Below, piece after piece: positions 46,294 through 57,200 of a DNA stretch of 64,000 nucleotides. Under the pieces are notes generated by a model. That model saw only the letters and a list, made by a program, of their open reading frames with translations. It was not told where the DNA came from and did no database searches. Each line of letters starts with the position of its first letter. The stretch's first letter is position 1. The DNA is from Polychytrium aggregatum (Eukaryota > Chytridiomycota > Chytridiomycetes > Polychytriales). The DNA is taken from positions 210,068 to 274,067 of the forward strand of contig NW_026516267.1 of NCBI RefSeq assembly GCF_025602895.1. The letters are read 5' to 3'. The position numbers and the translations under genes are program-made.

Positions 46294-46699
46294 CGAGGGC
46301 GAGGGGCCGAGAGGGACAGCAAGGATATCGGAGAGGGGGGCGTGGCTCCAGGGACCAGCAATCAGATGCAGGGACGAGTGGTTGGAGAAGACTGGCCGGC
46401 GACGGACAGGGGAGGCTTCAGCGGACGGCTGTGGAACTGGGCTGGGGACGGCAGGATCATGCAGAACACCAAGGGCAGAGCGATGCGGGGAGGTGGGAAA
46501 GGACGACTTTGATCGGCCGAGGGCGGCGAGGCGAGAGTGGCCTCTCGCTGGGCTCTCGGCGAGAACGGGTGAGGGGACAGGCGGATGCCGTGTCGGGGTC
46601 TGTTTCCAAGAATCCGTCGCCGGAGCACCAGGGCGCTCGCACGCAGCCGAGGGGGACAGGATGCGATCGCTGCGGTTGCGCTGAGGCGGTTGATGTGTC

Positions 46700-46749
46700 C
46701 AGTGCGGTTCAGTGCGGTGTGTTCAGTGCGGTGTGTTCAGTGCGGTGTA
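46700..46749. repeat. 14-bp tandem repeat
   Basis: About 3.5 copies of TTCAGTGCGGTGTG, the first shortened. Confidence 0.93.
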
Positions 46750-46765
46750 TAATGAACGACAGTTT

Positions 46766-46890
46766 GCTCAGAACGAAACGGGACAGCGCCCCGTATTCTT
46801 GGACGCATTGGCTGGAGAGTGTGAATGGCAGATGGGTGTGTATTCAGGGTCCATCGAAAAGTGGCCGTCTGCACTCAGAAAGAGTCTCGT
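46766..46890 (+). repeat. Dispersed repeat, copy 2
   Basis: Direct-orientation partner of 43527-43655 with the same conserved blocks. It lies just after the 14-bp tandem array and before the GPN3 stop. Confidence 0.75.
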
Positions 46891-46942
46891 TTCGGTGTGC
46901 GCTGTATCTCCCTGACACTGGTTCCAGTGGCCCGGTGACATG

Positions 46943-48851
46943 CTACTGAAAGTACTCAATATCGCCCTCCTCGTCTTCGGGGTCGGCGTCGTCCTACAGA
47001 AGTGTTGTGTATCCATCAGTACTCGCTGCGTTTGGCCAAAGGCCATCAATTGCATCTCCATAGCGAAGGCTGCTGTCACACCTTGGGCTCTTTGGGCTCG
47101 ATGTCCTCGCCATACTGGATCGCATTGTCGATATGCTGTAGGACCAACGATATCGACTCCTCTTCCTTGATGTTGAGCGGAAGGAAGCTAACCATGTTGT
47201 ACTCTTCGATCTGCGGGGGACCAGAGCCGTCTGTCAGGAGCGGCACGCCAGAGGTTACCAATAGCCGCGGTCCTCGACCATAATAACCGCAGGGCTCACC
47301 AGGCGCAGGAGTGCAAGATTGAGACCGTGGAACTTGGAGTGGGTTTCTATATTGGCACTCTCGGCCAGCAGGCTGGGATCGGGGTCGAGGAATCTGCATT
47401 GTGGCATTCGTGGCTCCTTCGAATCAGTGCTTTGCCTTTTGTCGCAGGATACTTTGTCCGAACAGATTGCCGCATAATACAGCGCAGCCCAGCATACCTT
47501 TCCATCCGCGACGACTGTGCTCGGTCGCCCAACAAATCCATCTTGGTCATGACGTTGACGTGAGGAATTTCGAGTTGGACCATCGCAGACATGGCGCTCA
47601 GGACTCCAGAAAAGTACTTTGGGATGTCATCAATGAACTGGCTGTCGAGACAGTATACACCGCACACTCGATAGCCGAGGCGCTGCATGTTTTCGACAAG
47701 CCGCTTCATGATCGGGAAGTGCGTATAAAGCTCGATTTGACCTGTATCAGACAGTCCTGTTAATTTGATGTCTCCCATATCTGCAAATCCAGTCGATTGG
47801 GGCAGCTGCGCCCGATTGCAGATCAATGCATCACATGTTCGGCTACAGCTGCCTTGATGGCCAGAGCCCAATGCTGATCGGAACCATGAGACAACGCAGA
47901 CGCACCAGGACAGTCGATGATGAGATAGTCGTCGTCAAAGTTGTTGAGCTCCTCTTCGAACCAGTCCATGTTGTTGATCAGAAACCTATGTAAGGCAGGG
48001 AGAGAGAATCAAAATGTGCGTTCGGGGCCAGATTCCGCTTGCGCGGACAGCCCAGCCTCGGATTCTTCCGTTGCAGTGCGAGAGTTCAGACACGCTTACT
48101 CCAAGCAATAAATCAAGCCGCCGTTGGGTCCATAGTGCAGCTCCTCTACAACATCTTCGAGTGTGATGAGATCGCGGATGTCTGTATGTGCGACGCAAAC
48201 AGGCATGAACGGGAATGAAAATCGCTGGATGGGATCTCAGACAAGACGATTCCCGCAATAGCGACAGCTCCACAGACAAAGAGATGGCCGCAGAATGACA
48301 TATCGGCCAGTTGAGGCTCAAACCCACCAATCGTTGGCTCGTAGGTGAACTTTTCGGCCGCCGGATCGAGGTTGACTAGATGGACGACTCTTGCCAGCGA
48401 TTCACAGTGGCCAACCATCGTCGAGCAGTATGTTGACTAGGTCAGGTACAGAGTATTGGTGAGCTATCAGCGGCAAGTGGGTGGATGACCCTGATCATGC
48501 CCTCCAGCCCAATGATCTTGGCTGTGCGATCGGCGCTGAGCTACTGATGCTGGCTATTGGGTAAGATCTTGACGGAGAGGTGCTTGGCCATCTGCGCCTT
48601 CCGCCTTGAAAAGCAGCTTGGATCCATCTACTCAATCGATGGATTCCGTCCGATATCTACCTTGCCGCTGCCGGCGGGCCCCATCACGAGTTGACACAGC
48701 TTTCCCCTACAGAGAGAGAGAGTCACGGCGATGAGTCCACCCAGCAGGAAGGGCGAGGCCTGTGTGCACTCGGCGCTGTGTGCACTCGGCGCTGTGTGCA
48801 CTCGGCGCTGTGTGCCCGTCTCAATATTCGAATGTTGTGCGAATCCTACAT
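46943..48851 (-). CDS. GPN3: GPN-loop GTPase 3 (RNA polymerase II assembly/import)
   Basis: GTPase that works with GPN1/NPA3 in RNA polymerase II assembly and nuclear import. Exons (minus): a proposed 5' exon ending with AT at 48850, then 48706-48661, 48436-48328, 48181-48100, 47985-47906, 47741-47498, 47393-47300, 47210-47082 and 46993-46943; about 278 residues. Motifs: [15 protein letters not shown] (P-loop), [21 protein letters not shown] (the GPN loop), [34 protein letters not shown] (nucleotide specificity), FLDPD, and [18 protein letters not shown], with an acidic tail [13 protein letters not shown]. The P-loop exon starts with G in a phase needing two bases, so the ATG appears split by the first intron. 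The exact first exon is inferred. Confidence 0.92.
48761..48816. repeat. 16-bp minisatellite in GPN3 first intron
   Basis: About 3.5 copies of TGTGTGCACTCGGCGC. Confidence 0.95.
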
Positions 48852-49089
48852 CTCGATATGCGCTTGTCCTTTAGAGCTGCGGGCCGGGACTGTTGCTGGC
48901 TTTGCTTGCGGGAGATCGGCAGTCTTGCTCGGGGCCAGGTTCGGGTTTGCGCTCTGGGCGGCAAACCAATGTGCTGGCGGCAGCACCACGTGACTGCACC
49001 GATGTCCATTCCGCCGCCGATTGGCCGGCTGGTTGCCTGCTCCTTTGCTTGTCCAGCTCGCTCGGCCGATCCGCTCGTCTGATCCAGCC
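48852..49089. promoter_or_regulatory. Divergent promoter GPN3 / small gene
   Basis: 238 bp between the proposed starts, G/C-rich, with no open gene. Confidence 0.45.
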
Positions 49090-49653
49090 ATGGCATCGCT
49101 CAAGCGGGAGGATCTGTCGGCAGCGTCCATCGCAGGAGCGCTGCAGCAGCTTCATGCTGTGCGCCAGCTCGGAAATGCATTTATCGACCAGATGTGAGTG
49201 CGATGGCATGCCAGCAGGACCCAATGCCCCGATCGAGCCGGCGCTGATCCAACTCGATTCCTTTGGTTGTCGACATCGGCAGAGACGGTTCCCTGGCGGC
49301 ACCAGACAAGTCACTGGCAGTACCAGGTACAATGCACTCCGCCGCAGCTGCTCCATTCAACAGTGCGAGCGTGTGTCTCGGACGCTCCACAGCCAAATGC
49401 AGGTCGCTAATGCCGTTTCCTTCAATCAGACAGCGCAAGGGGTCTGGGACAGGCGCTCGACGAGTTCAATAGCAGCGTCCGAGCAAATCCCGGTATTGCT
49501 TTTCTGTCGAAAACAAGTCCATTGGCGGATCCTCTGGCGCCCGGAGCCGCTCAGAGCCCGCTGGACTCGCTCAAGGACAGCCTAGGCACTCTCGAAGCCT
49601 CGTCCAAGACACTGCGGCTCTCGATCCAGGCGGCCATTGAGGCGACCCGGTAG
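49090..49653 (+). CDS. Small coiled-coil-like hypothetical protein, about 107 residues
   Basis: Exons 49090-49193 and 49434-49653 join in phase 2 with a gtgagt donor. The protein starts MASLKREDLSAASIAGALQQ and has long amphipathic stretches (LHAVRQLGNAFIDQIARGL, DSLKDSLGTLEASSKTLRLS) and a central Pro/Ala/Ser-rich linker. Its size and helical nature suggest a small complex subunit such as those of Mediator or BORC, but I cannot name it. It is divergent from GPN3. Confidence 0.7.
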
Positions 49654-50058
49654 CAACATCGGATATGGACAAGGCTGACCTGCCAATTCTGGACCAGCGG
49701 CCGAGAGAATCTTGGATCCTTGAGTGGGGCCATCGTTCGGAGGAATGTCTCAATACAGATCATATCCCGACAGGACATCCCAAAGAGAGCACGGAGCTTG
49801 GGGTTAGAGAGGCCAGCAGTCGACCAAGTCGTATGCAGCCTTGATATCCACTGAAGCAATGCCGGCACAACTCCATGTCCCCCCGGTTCGTTTCGGAACG
49901 ATCGACTGGCTGAAGGGCCTGCTCTTGTGTTGATTTTGTTGGACGCTATCCCGCCCCGTGACACTACATGTGGCTTGGGTCCCCAACTTCGCCTTCGTTG
50001 CCAGGCTCGCTTCCTCCAACTCTGCTCCTGTCCCCCATCATTTGCTGTATCCTGCGAC
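49654..50058. other. Spacer with reverse-transcriptase scrap
   Basis: Lies between the small gene and the intronless kinase. Contains the minus-strand reverse-transcriptase fragment described separately. Confidence 0.5.
49735..49870 (-). pseudogene. Fragment of a LINE-type reverse transcriptase
   Basis: The minus strand reads ASVDIKAAYDLVD, which fits the first catalytic block of non-LTR reverse transcriptases (D-I-K-x-A-Y-D). After a one-base slip another frame gives NPKLRALFGMSCRDMICIE, a plausible continuation. The fragment is about 45 residues, without the YADD box. It is a decayed scrap at best, possibly chance similarity. Confidence 0.45.
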
Positions 50059-52077
50059 ATGGCCAGCAAAGGCTTTGCTCCCACTGGCCCCGAACCCACT
50101 GAGCGACCGCCCTGGTTCATCTCGCCCAGCGACATTACCGATCGCTCGGCCAACCCCATCGGCCGCGGTGGCTTTGGCGAGGTCTTTACTGGCTCCTACT
50201 TTGGTACCAAGGTCGCCATCAAGCAGCTCCTTGGCACCTGCAACAAACGCCAGCTCGCTGAATACAACCATGAAATCAGCATCTGGAAGCAGCTCAGCTA
50301 TCCACATGTCCTCCCTCTGCTCGGTGCCTGCGACCAGGACGAGGATGGTAACCCGATTCCTCCCTTCATGGTGTCGCCTTTCATGCCCAACGGCACTCTC
50401 CTTAACCATGTGTCCGACCCCAATACCCATGTCCCTCTTGAGGAGAAGCTCCGTTTGCTCCGCCAGGTGGCCTCGGGAATGGCCTATCTTCATGGCCGCC
50501 GCATCATCCACGGCGATCTCAAGGCAGCGAATGTCCTCCTGGACGGCTTGAACAATGCCGTCGTCACCGACTTTGGCATGTCCCGCACCAAACACACCTC
50601 TGCCTCGTTGAACCCGAGCAAATCCAATGGCCCGAACGGCGGCACCGATGGTTACATGGCGCCCGAGATGCTTGATGAAGACGACCCCAGCGGTACCACC
50701 ATGAAGACCGACGTCTTTGCCTTCGCCATCATGATGCATGAAGTCCTCAACGATGCAAACCCCGTCTGGGTCACTGCAAACGGCCAGGCAATGAAGCCAT
50801 TCCAGATCCTGTCGCAGCTCATCCAGCACAAGCGTCCCAAGCGATTCAATGGCATTCCCGACGATGTCTGGGCCCTTATCGAGCGCTGCTGGGCCCAAGA
50901 TCCCGCAGATCGCCCTGCCTTCCCTGACATCCTTGCCGCTCTCCAGCCATACAACCGAGCCGCTGCCCCTGCCGTTTCCGCTCCCGCCACTGCCAAGGCC
51001 CCAGCTATCAGTCAGGTTTCAAGCAATTTCACCACTCTCAGTGTGGATAATTACTCCCCATCCCAACCTAGCAGCCATGCCGAGCTCACGTTCGAAGGTA
51101 TCAACAATGCCATCCACCGCCTGCCTGATCAACTTGTCTCGCGCGCAAAGCAAGGTGATCCCGCTGCCTGTCTCGAAGCGGCCAAGTTGGTCTCGGAGGG
51201 CCTCCCAGCTCACCACAGCGACTGGAAGCTCGCCGCCCAGCTCTTCGGGGCCGCCGCCGACCGCGGTAACCTCGAGGCATCCTTCCAGATGGCTTGGTTT
51301 GCGCTGATCGGCCAGGAAATTCCTCAGAGCGATCACTATGCCTTCTGGTTCTGGGAGGAAGTCAGTAGCAGGTCCACCGATCCCGTTCTCAAGCCCATTG
51401 CCACGCACATGGTCGGGTGGATGTACTACTTCGGCCGGGGCACACAACAAGATCAGCAGAAGGGCATCAAGATCATCCGAGATAATGAATCGGATGGGTT
51501 CAAGTTTGGAGAGGCCGAGTGTCTGGCAAGGTGGAATACGGCCTCATCTGACTCGCCCGCGTCCTGCAAGTTCTTCTCGCTGTGCCAGCTGGGATCGGAC
51601 CGCGATTGGCTGTGTAAGCATCTTATGGGTGTCTGTTTATCTCTTGGATTCGGTACCGCAAAAGACGAGAAGAAGGCAGCGGGCATCTTTGAGCAACTCG
51701 CCACCGACGGCCACAGTGATAGTCAGTACTGGGTTGGCGAGTACCTTTACCGTAGCGGAAAGGTATCGAGTGACTACAAGAAGGCATTCGAGTGGTACTA
51801 CAAGTCAGCCGACCAAGGCAACTCTTACGGCCAGTGGAAGGTTGGTCGCTACTACTGGAACGCAATTGGGGCTCCTCGGAACAACGCCAAGGCAATCGAG
51901 TGGCTCCGCAAGTCGGCTGAGCAGGGCAATCGATATGGACAGTATGATCTCGGCGACTGCTACGAAAGTGGTGAAGGCGTTCCCAAGGACATTGGTACCG
52001 CCATTTACTGGTATCGCAAGTCCGCGGACCAAGGTCATGAATATGCCATTCGTAACCTCAAGGAACTCGGCAAATGA
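50059..52077 (+). CDS. TKL-type protein kinase with C-terminal Sel1-like repeats, intronless
   Basis: A single open frame of 672 residues. The kinase domain (about residues 25-310) has GRGGFGEV (35-42), VAIK with Lys55, HGDLKAANV with Asp153, DFG at 171-173 and GYMAPEM; HGDLKxxN in place of HRD-L is common in tyrosine-kinase-like kinases. A Pro/Ala/Ser linker (about 315-360) leads to a row of Sel1/TPR-like repeats, seen as HMVGWMYYFGRGTQQD, SLGFGTAKDEKKAAGIFEQL, KKAFEWYYKSADQGN, AKAIEWLRKSAEQGN and GTAIYWYRKSADQGH. All catalytic residues are present. The lack of introns is unlike every other long gene here. Such kinase-Sel1 genes are expanded in some early-diverging fungi. The start ATG was chosen because the frame upstream looks non-coding. 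Confidence 0.95.
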   Translation: MASKGFAPTGPEPTERPPWFISPSDITDRSANPIGRGGFGEVFTGSYFGTKVAIKQLLGTCNKRQLAEYNHEISIWKQLSYPHVLPLLGACDQDEDGNPIPPFMVSPFMPNGTLLNHVSDPNTHVPLEEKLRLLRQVASGMAYLHGRRIIHGDLKAANVLLDGLNNAVVTDFGMSRTKHTSASLNPSKSNGPNGGTDGYMAPEMLDEDDPSGTTMKTDVFAFAIMMHEVLNDANPVWVTANGQAMKPFQILSQLIQHKRPKRFNGIPDDVWALIERCWAQDPADRPAFPDILAALQPYNRAAAPAVSAPATAKAPAISQVSSNFTTLSVDNYSPSQPSSHAELTFEGINNAIHRLPDQLVSRAKQGDPAACLEAAKLVSEGLPAHHSDWKLAAQLFGAAADRGNLEASFQMAWFALIGQEIPQSDHYAFWFWEEVSSRSTDPVLKPIATHMVGWMYYFGRGTQQDQQKGIKIIRDNESDGFKFGEAECLARWNTASSDSPASCKFFSLCQLGSDRDWLCKHLMGVCLSLGFGTAKDEKKAAGIFEQLATDGHSDSQYWVGEYLYRSGKVSSDYKKAFEWYYKSADQGNSYGQWKVGRYYWNAIGAPRNNAKAIEWLRKSAEQGNRYGQYDLGDCYESGEGVPKDIGTAIYWYRKSADQGHEYAIRNLKELGK

Positions 52078-52679
52078 ACCTGAATTCCGAGGCACTCCCA
52101 TGTCCCATATCCAAGCACCCATGTCGCAATCATGACCCTGCAAACAGAACGGTCAAGCAAACTGTACCGCGAGCACTCACTCCACACACCACGGTGCCAC
52201 ACAATTGACTCGCAAGGCGGTTCCGTTGAAGCGGTGGTGAATGAGTTGTGTCGTATTGACATCCAATACATTCAATACATCCAATACATTCAATTCACCC
52301 AATACATTCAACACATACATCCCTAAGCGAGGATGGGAGCCCGTCCAGCGCAGAGCAGCGAGACACATATGGTATTATTGTCTGCGAGATTGTGATCGGC
52401 GCTTGGTCGATCCTGGCTGCCGCTGGCTACATATGTACGCAGATGTCGGCTGGTCGGCCAAGCGGTGGTGTGGTCCCGATCCAAAACTGATTGATCTGGA
52501 TCTGACGAGGCGGGAGCCATCGATAGGTTGATTTCGACCATATGCAAATACTTTCCTCGAGAGTTGCACGCATCCTATCGTCGAGCCTCTGAATCGTTTC
52601 TTGAATCTGGCCGAGACAGATTCTGTTCCTTTCTCTCCCTCTCCCTCTCCCTCTTCCGTCGTTGCCCAACACGATCCAC
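52078..52679. other. Intergenic spacer with AATACATTC repeat
   Basis: Follows the kinase. Holds a 9-10-bp repeat (52261-52320) and a ctctccctctccc tract (52632-52655) just before the next start. No gene is seen. Confidence 0.55.
52261..52320. repeat. AATACATTC/AATACATCC tandem repeat
   Basis: Six imperfect units of 9-10 bp. Confidence 0.88.
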
Positions 52680-54090
52680 ATGGATCCAAATCTCTCTGCG
52701 GCGACCAGTGTCCTGGAACAGACCGAAGACTATGGCGGATTCCCATGCTTCTGCTCCTTGCTGATTCTGATGATTTTGGAGCGAGGCCATATCTCGACAA
52801 GGCTACTTGAGAATCTCCTCGCATATATGATCTACAGCGGGTGTCTGGGCCTGTTCGTTCTGTGGATAACCCCGATGTGGGCTACGGCAACGCCGTGTCA
52901 AGTAGCGTGGCTGCACTGGTTCTCCGATATGGTGTTCTCCCTCAAGGCAAGTGTGGTTCTGGCAGCCAGCTTTGGCCGGAATCCCGGGCCCATTCTCACC
53001 AGCAATCCGCCCATGACCTCTTTCCCACCAGACGGCGTTCCAGTGTGGCTTTCTTGTCTTCAGGACGATCCAACTCTCGCGTCTTCAAAGCAGCATAGCC
53101 CGGAAAGCAACCTGGATAATGATGGGGCTGTCTCTGGGCATCTACCAAGTCTTCATTTGGACTTACTACCGTCTCTTTGGTACGCAGTCGATCACTCGCC
53201 CATGCTGGCGCTTTGTTCTATGACGGGCGAGTGCTGACTCGGTCTCTCGGCGTTAGACACATGTGCCTGGGTCTTGCCAAATATCAACACGAGCATCGCA
53301 ATTGCAGTCTTGGATGTCTTTTGGATCATCGTCCAACTCGCCGTCAGCATCCAGCTCGTGCGGATCCTCAACAACCTGCAGGCACGGCCGTCTTCACCAC
53401 CCGATGAAGCCCCTTCCTCAACACCAGGATTACTGTCTGCCTTTCGGCTCTCGGTGGCTCGGGCTCGCGGATCGGTATCGGGCCCGTTGCCCGATTTACC
53501 AGCGACGCTGGCAACTTCGGCTTCTCCGCGGCCGTCTCAGCTCCTGCTCCAACTCCAGCCATCTCCTCAGCCGCCTCCATCGGCAATGAAAGCAAAACTG
53601 TTCCGGAGCCAGTGCCGGATCATTCTCTGCTCTACCCTGCTCGGCACCTTTGTGTACACTATTGGACTGATCGAGCTGATTATGGGCATGAGGCTATTTT
53701 ACATGTTCGGGGTCTTGCAGTCGTTTTGTGAGTATTCGACGCCATGAACACACCAGACTGCTTTTGCATCGGCAATTCCGGCCCCTGGCATGTCGGGCGC
53801 GCAACATTATGGACAGCCCAGCCGGAGGAGCGATTGTCGTGTCTCGAATCGATAGCCTTACTGACTGCCATGTCTTTTTACACGAATGCAATGCCAAACA
53901 ACTTTGCTCTGCAGCGGAACTATTGCTGGTTATTACACTCATCGATCCTAATCGACAGCCAAGTCCGACCGCACGCATTGATCGAGAGATACGACCAAGT
54001 CCACTCATCGACGAGCGGCTGGACACGGCACAAACGGCCTCTGCAGCTCCTCTCATGAAGCAGGGAGTCAAGACGCAACAAGGTGTCTGA
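52680..54090 (+). CDS. Uncharacterised multi-pass membrane protein, about 384 residues
   Basis: Exons 52680-52946, 53032-53179, 53257-53727 and 53822-54090 join in phase. The first donor is GC (AAG|GCAAGT). Hydrophobic segments include FCSLLILMILER, MIYSGCLGLFVLWITPMW, TAFQCGFLVFRTIQL, MMGLSLGIYQVFIWTYY, AIAVLDVFWIIVQLAVSIQL and LLGTFVYTIGLIELIMGM. A long Ser/Pro-rich loop of about 85 residues separates the last two. The C-terminus is soluble. The layout is like a receptor with a long cytoplasmic loop, but I see no family motif. The last exon is the least certain. Confidence 0.72.
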
Positions 54091-54206
54091 AAGCTGGCGG
54101 GATGTATTACGCCCATTGGTGTGTGGACGGTGGCTCGGGTCGCTGGCTATTCGCAAGTCCCAGGAGCGATAACACAAGCCGAGCCAATGCATGCCACTAA
54201 GCAGCC

Positions 54207-57200
54207 TCACTGGATCAGAGCCGTGAGTTGCTGCTTCTCAGCTTCGCTCAAGTATTGCTCGCACAGCCATCGGAAGTTGTTCGTGTTCTGCTGGTAGGCA
54301 CTCTTGAAGAATCGAAGAATGTGATCCTGGCATCCAAGAAACAAGTCAGCACATACTCTGTGTCCCCCAAGAGCCTGCCGATGTAAGTCTCGGTTACCTC
54401 CAAGTTCACAAGAAAGACCGGATCTTTGGCAATGTCGTCGTCGGCTTCATCCTCAATGGCACTGTCATCCATAGCGAGATCTGGGTTGCGATAGGCTCCT
54501 TAGCACCAGCAATAAACTTGCTACCATCGACACACCCACAGGACCCACTGTTTCCAAGGTAGGGTTCCCGCTCACAATGGGTTCACGCCCCTCAACGCCC
54601 TATTCGATGGCACCCAAATACTGCTGCCCGGACATGATGGCTGTTCACATTACCGACAAGATGGCAGCGCTTCTCGATGCTGCCCAAAGAGGAGTCGCCA
54701 TATTCGTCGTCGTCGTCTTCGTCATCCTGCATCGAGTACAACAGTGCTGCCCGTTAGCCCCATCACTCGGCCAGATAAAGGTAGTTGAATCTTGTGATCA
54801 AGCCTTCGACTCACGCACCGCAGCGCTACCCACAGGACTCACCGTAAACCCGTCTCCGTTCAAGAAAGCCGAAGCGACTTTGTCGTCCTGAGCGTTGATG
54901 TCTCGCATGTTGATCAGATCGTGCAGCATAAGCTTGATGACCTTGGCTGGGAAAGGAACTGAGGTGTAGACCTCCGGAGCTACAGAACAAAGTTCCGAAG
55001 GGGTAGCCGGTTATAACCCAGCGCCACGGAGGCTCTGATTTGCTGTGCTCGTATACCAAGAAGCAGATTCGCACCTTTCTTTGCCTGAGATCTTGTCTTG
55101 ATGCCTGAGCGTCACATGGAGAACAGGCCGTCCGGGGAACAGATGTGAGGCCACATGCGACGGACAATAGCGGTGTCCGACAGAGACGGGTACTGTCAAG
55201 ATTACTTCTGCACACAGCCACAGTACCTGAGGTGGTGGCAACGAGGTCGCCACGCACCGCGATGCTCTGGATACGAGGGTCGCTCGACTCAAAGAGCTTG
55301 GTCAAACTCGTGGCGCTACAACAGCAAGGAAAGAAACGATACGAGGGTCAGCACGATGCAGGGACTATGTGCGGTGCTTCAAGAGAAGTCCCGCCCGATG
55401 GGCGATGCTTTCAGTGTTACGACGCGCCGCTTCGACGATATTCTATCAATCTAGCGCTTGTAGCTCACCTGACTTTGAGTGCATACGATCCCTGGAAGGA
55501 GTCATAGTGCTCACACCAAGTCTTCAGAAGGATCGCAAGACCCTTTTGGCCACCAACAAGCAGTCCGTCCAGGAATTCGACCACTTTCTCCAGCTGGGAC
55601 TGGATCAAATGGGCAAACACGATCACAAGGGACTGCGGAGCAGCCTATGTCAGACCAGTTGGACGATGGGGACAGCGACCACTGGTCACGAAGGGAATAA
55701 GAACTCACCTGGATGAATGTTGGCGTCTGAGCCGTCGCGAGACGCTGGGCAACTGCCTTCAACAGCTCAGGCAACACAGATGCGAGCTCGGCTCCAGCCT
55801 GAGGCAATGGATGAGGGAGGGGATCAGTCAGGCAAACTCGCCGGCAGAGACTTTCTTGGTCCACAAACCGCGATAGCTGCGGACAGTCGCGGGTTGGATG
55901 CTGGTCCGCCAGCTCACCTTGAGGATCAGCTTGCTGATGAGGTCACCAACAAACACCGCGGCCGTCTCGGCCTGTGTGGGGTGCAACAGCTTCGCAATAA
56001 ATTGCATGATATAATCGAGGCCCGACTTGGTGCCATCTGACCAATGAGCGACACCGTGTGTGTCTTTGCTAACGAGAACCTTGAGGAGCTCTTGCCCAAC
56101 CTGGCTTGGCAGCAACCGAACGACGGTGAGCGGAGATCACGATCATGGTTAGTATGTGCATCCGACCACCGAGCTGCGGTTGGGTATTTGGTTGCTCGGG
56201 TATGAGTCGATACGACCGACGCACCTGCATAATGGTGTGGTCCTCGGTCACGAGCAGCAGATGCATGACGTGAGGGAACACTTGCTGAACATAAGCAGGG
56301 GCAATGGGCACGGGGGCCTGCTTGAGCAGAATCTCGACCATTTCCAGAGCGGCCTGGATAATCAGCGCATATCAGTCAGACACACAATCCGAGAATCTAT
56401 AATCTGTCACTTTTGTGCGCGCAGGATCGCCGGAGAGATGGCCGAACTAGCATAGACATACCGCAACCACACCGGACTCTAGCTCGCTGCTGAGCAAAGC
56501 TGTGTGAAGCACAGGCAGGAGAGTCTTTTCAAGCTGTGGGTGGAGCAGTTTGTTGGACGCAAGGCACTCGAACAGATCCTGCACCGTCGTGGTCATCATG
56601 GGATCTGGAAGCATTCGTCACTTGGCTGTCAGCAGTCTTGTCGAAGTGACTGACGTATGACCATATGTAGCTGCTGTTGTGAGCAAGGCAGTTGGCGACA
56701 GCATTGCACTCTTTCCACTCACCATTGGTATGGAGCGTCCAGACAGACGAGATCAGGTTGCAGATGGCTACGCCCTTTTCTGCCGTCACGGCCTCGTTGA
56801 TCTGGTCAAATATTTGTCCGATTGGAAGGGTAGGAATGGGTCAAGAGTGGTGTCTTATCCGATGCCGAATCGCCAGCGAAATACGGATTGGACAGTATTG
56901 GACAGCACTGGACAGCACGAAAACCCACCTTGACTGCAACCGTGAGGGTATCAAGGACAAGGCACACCGTGTACTCGCTTCCACCCTGAGCCATGGGGAT
57001 AGTCTGCTCGATGATGACAGACACATGGGGATAGAGAAGCTCGCGGCTGCACTCGTCGCAGAATCTGGAAGACACAGCCGGCATGCAATAGAGCAGATGA
57101 GTTAGCGACGCCTGTATCGTTGGCCATCTACGAGTCGATATGCTTGAGGTAACATTGACCACAGGTCGTGAGGCTCTCTATCTGCGGCACCGGCCACATA

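Larger units (their letters stand above)
46294..46942. other. Spacer between LSM12 start and GPN3 stop
   Basis: LSM12 5' flank. Contains a TTCAGTGCGGTGTG tandem repeat (46700-46749) and the second copy of a dispersed repeat (46766-46890). No gene is recognised. Confidence 0.6.

Noticed and set aside
48761-48816. CRISPR-like spaced repeat
   Set aside because: The repeats are adjacent 16-bp units without spacers, inside a eukaryotic intron.
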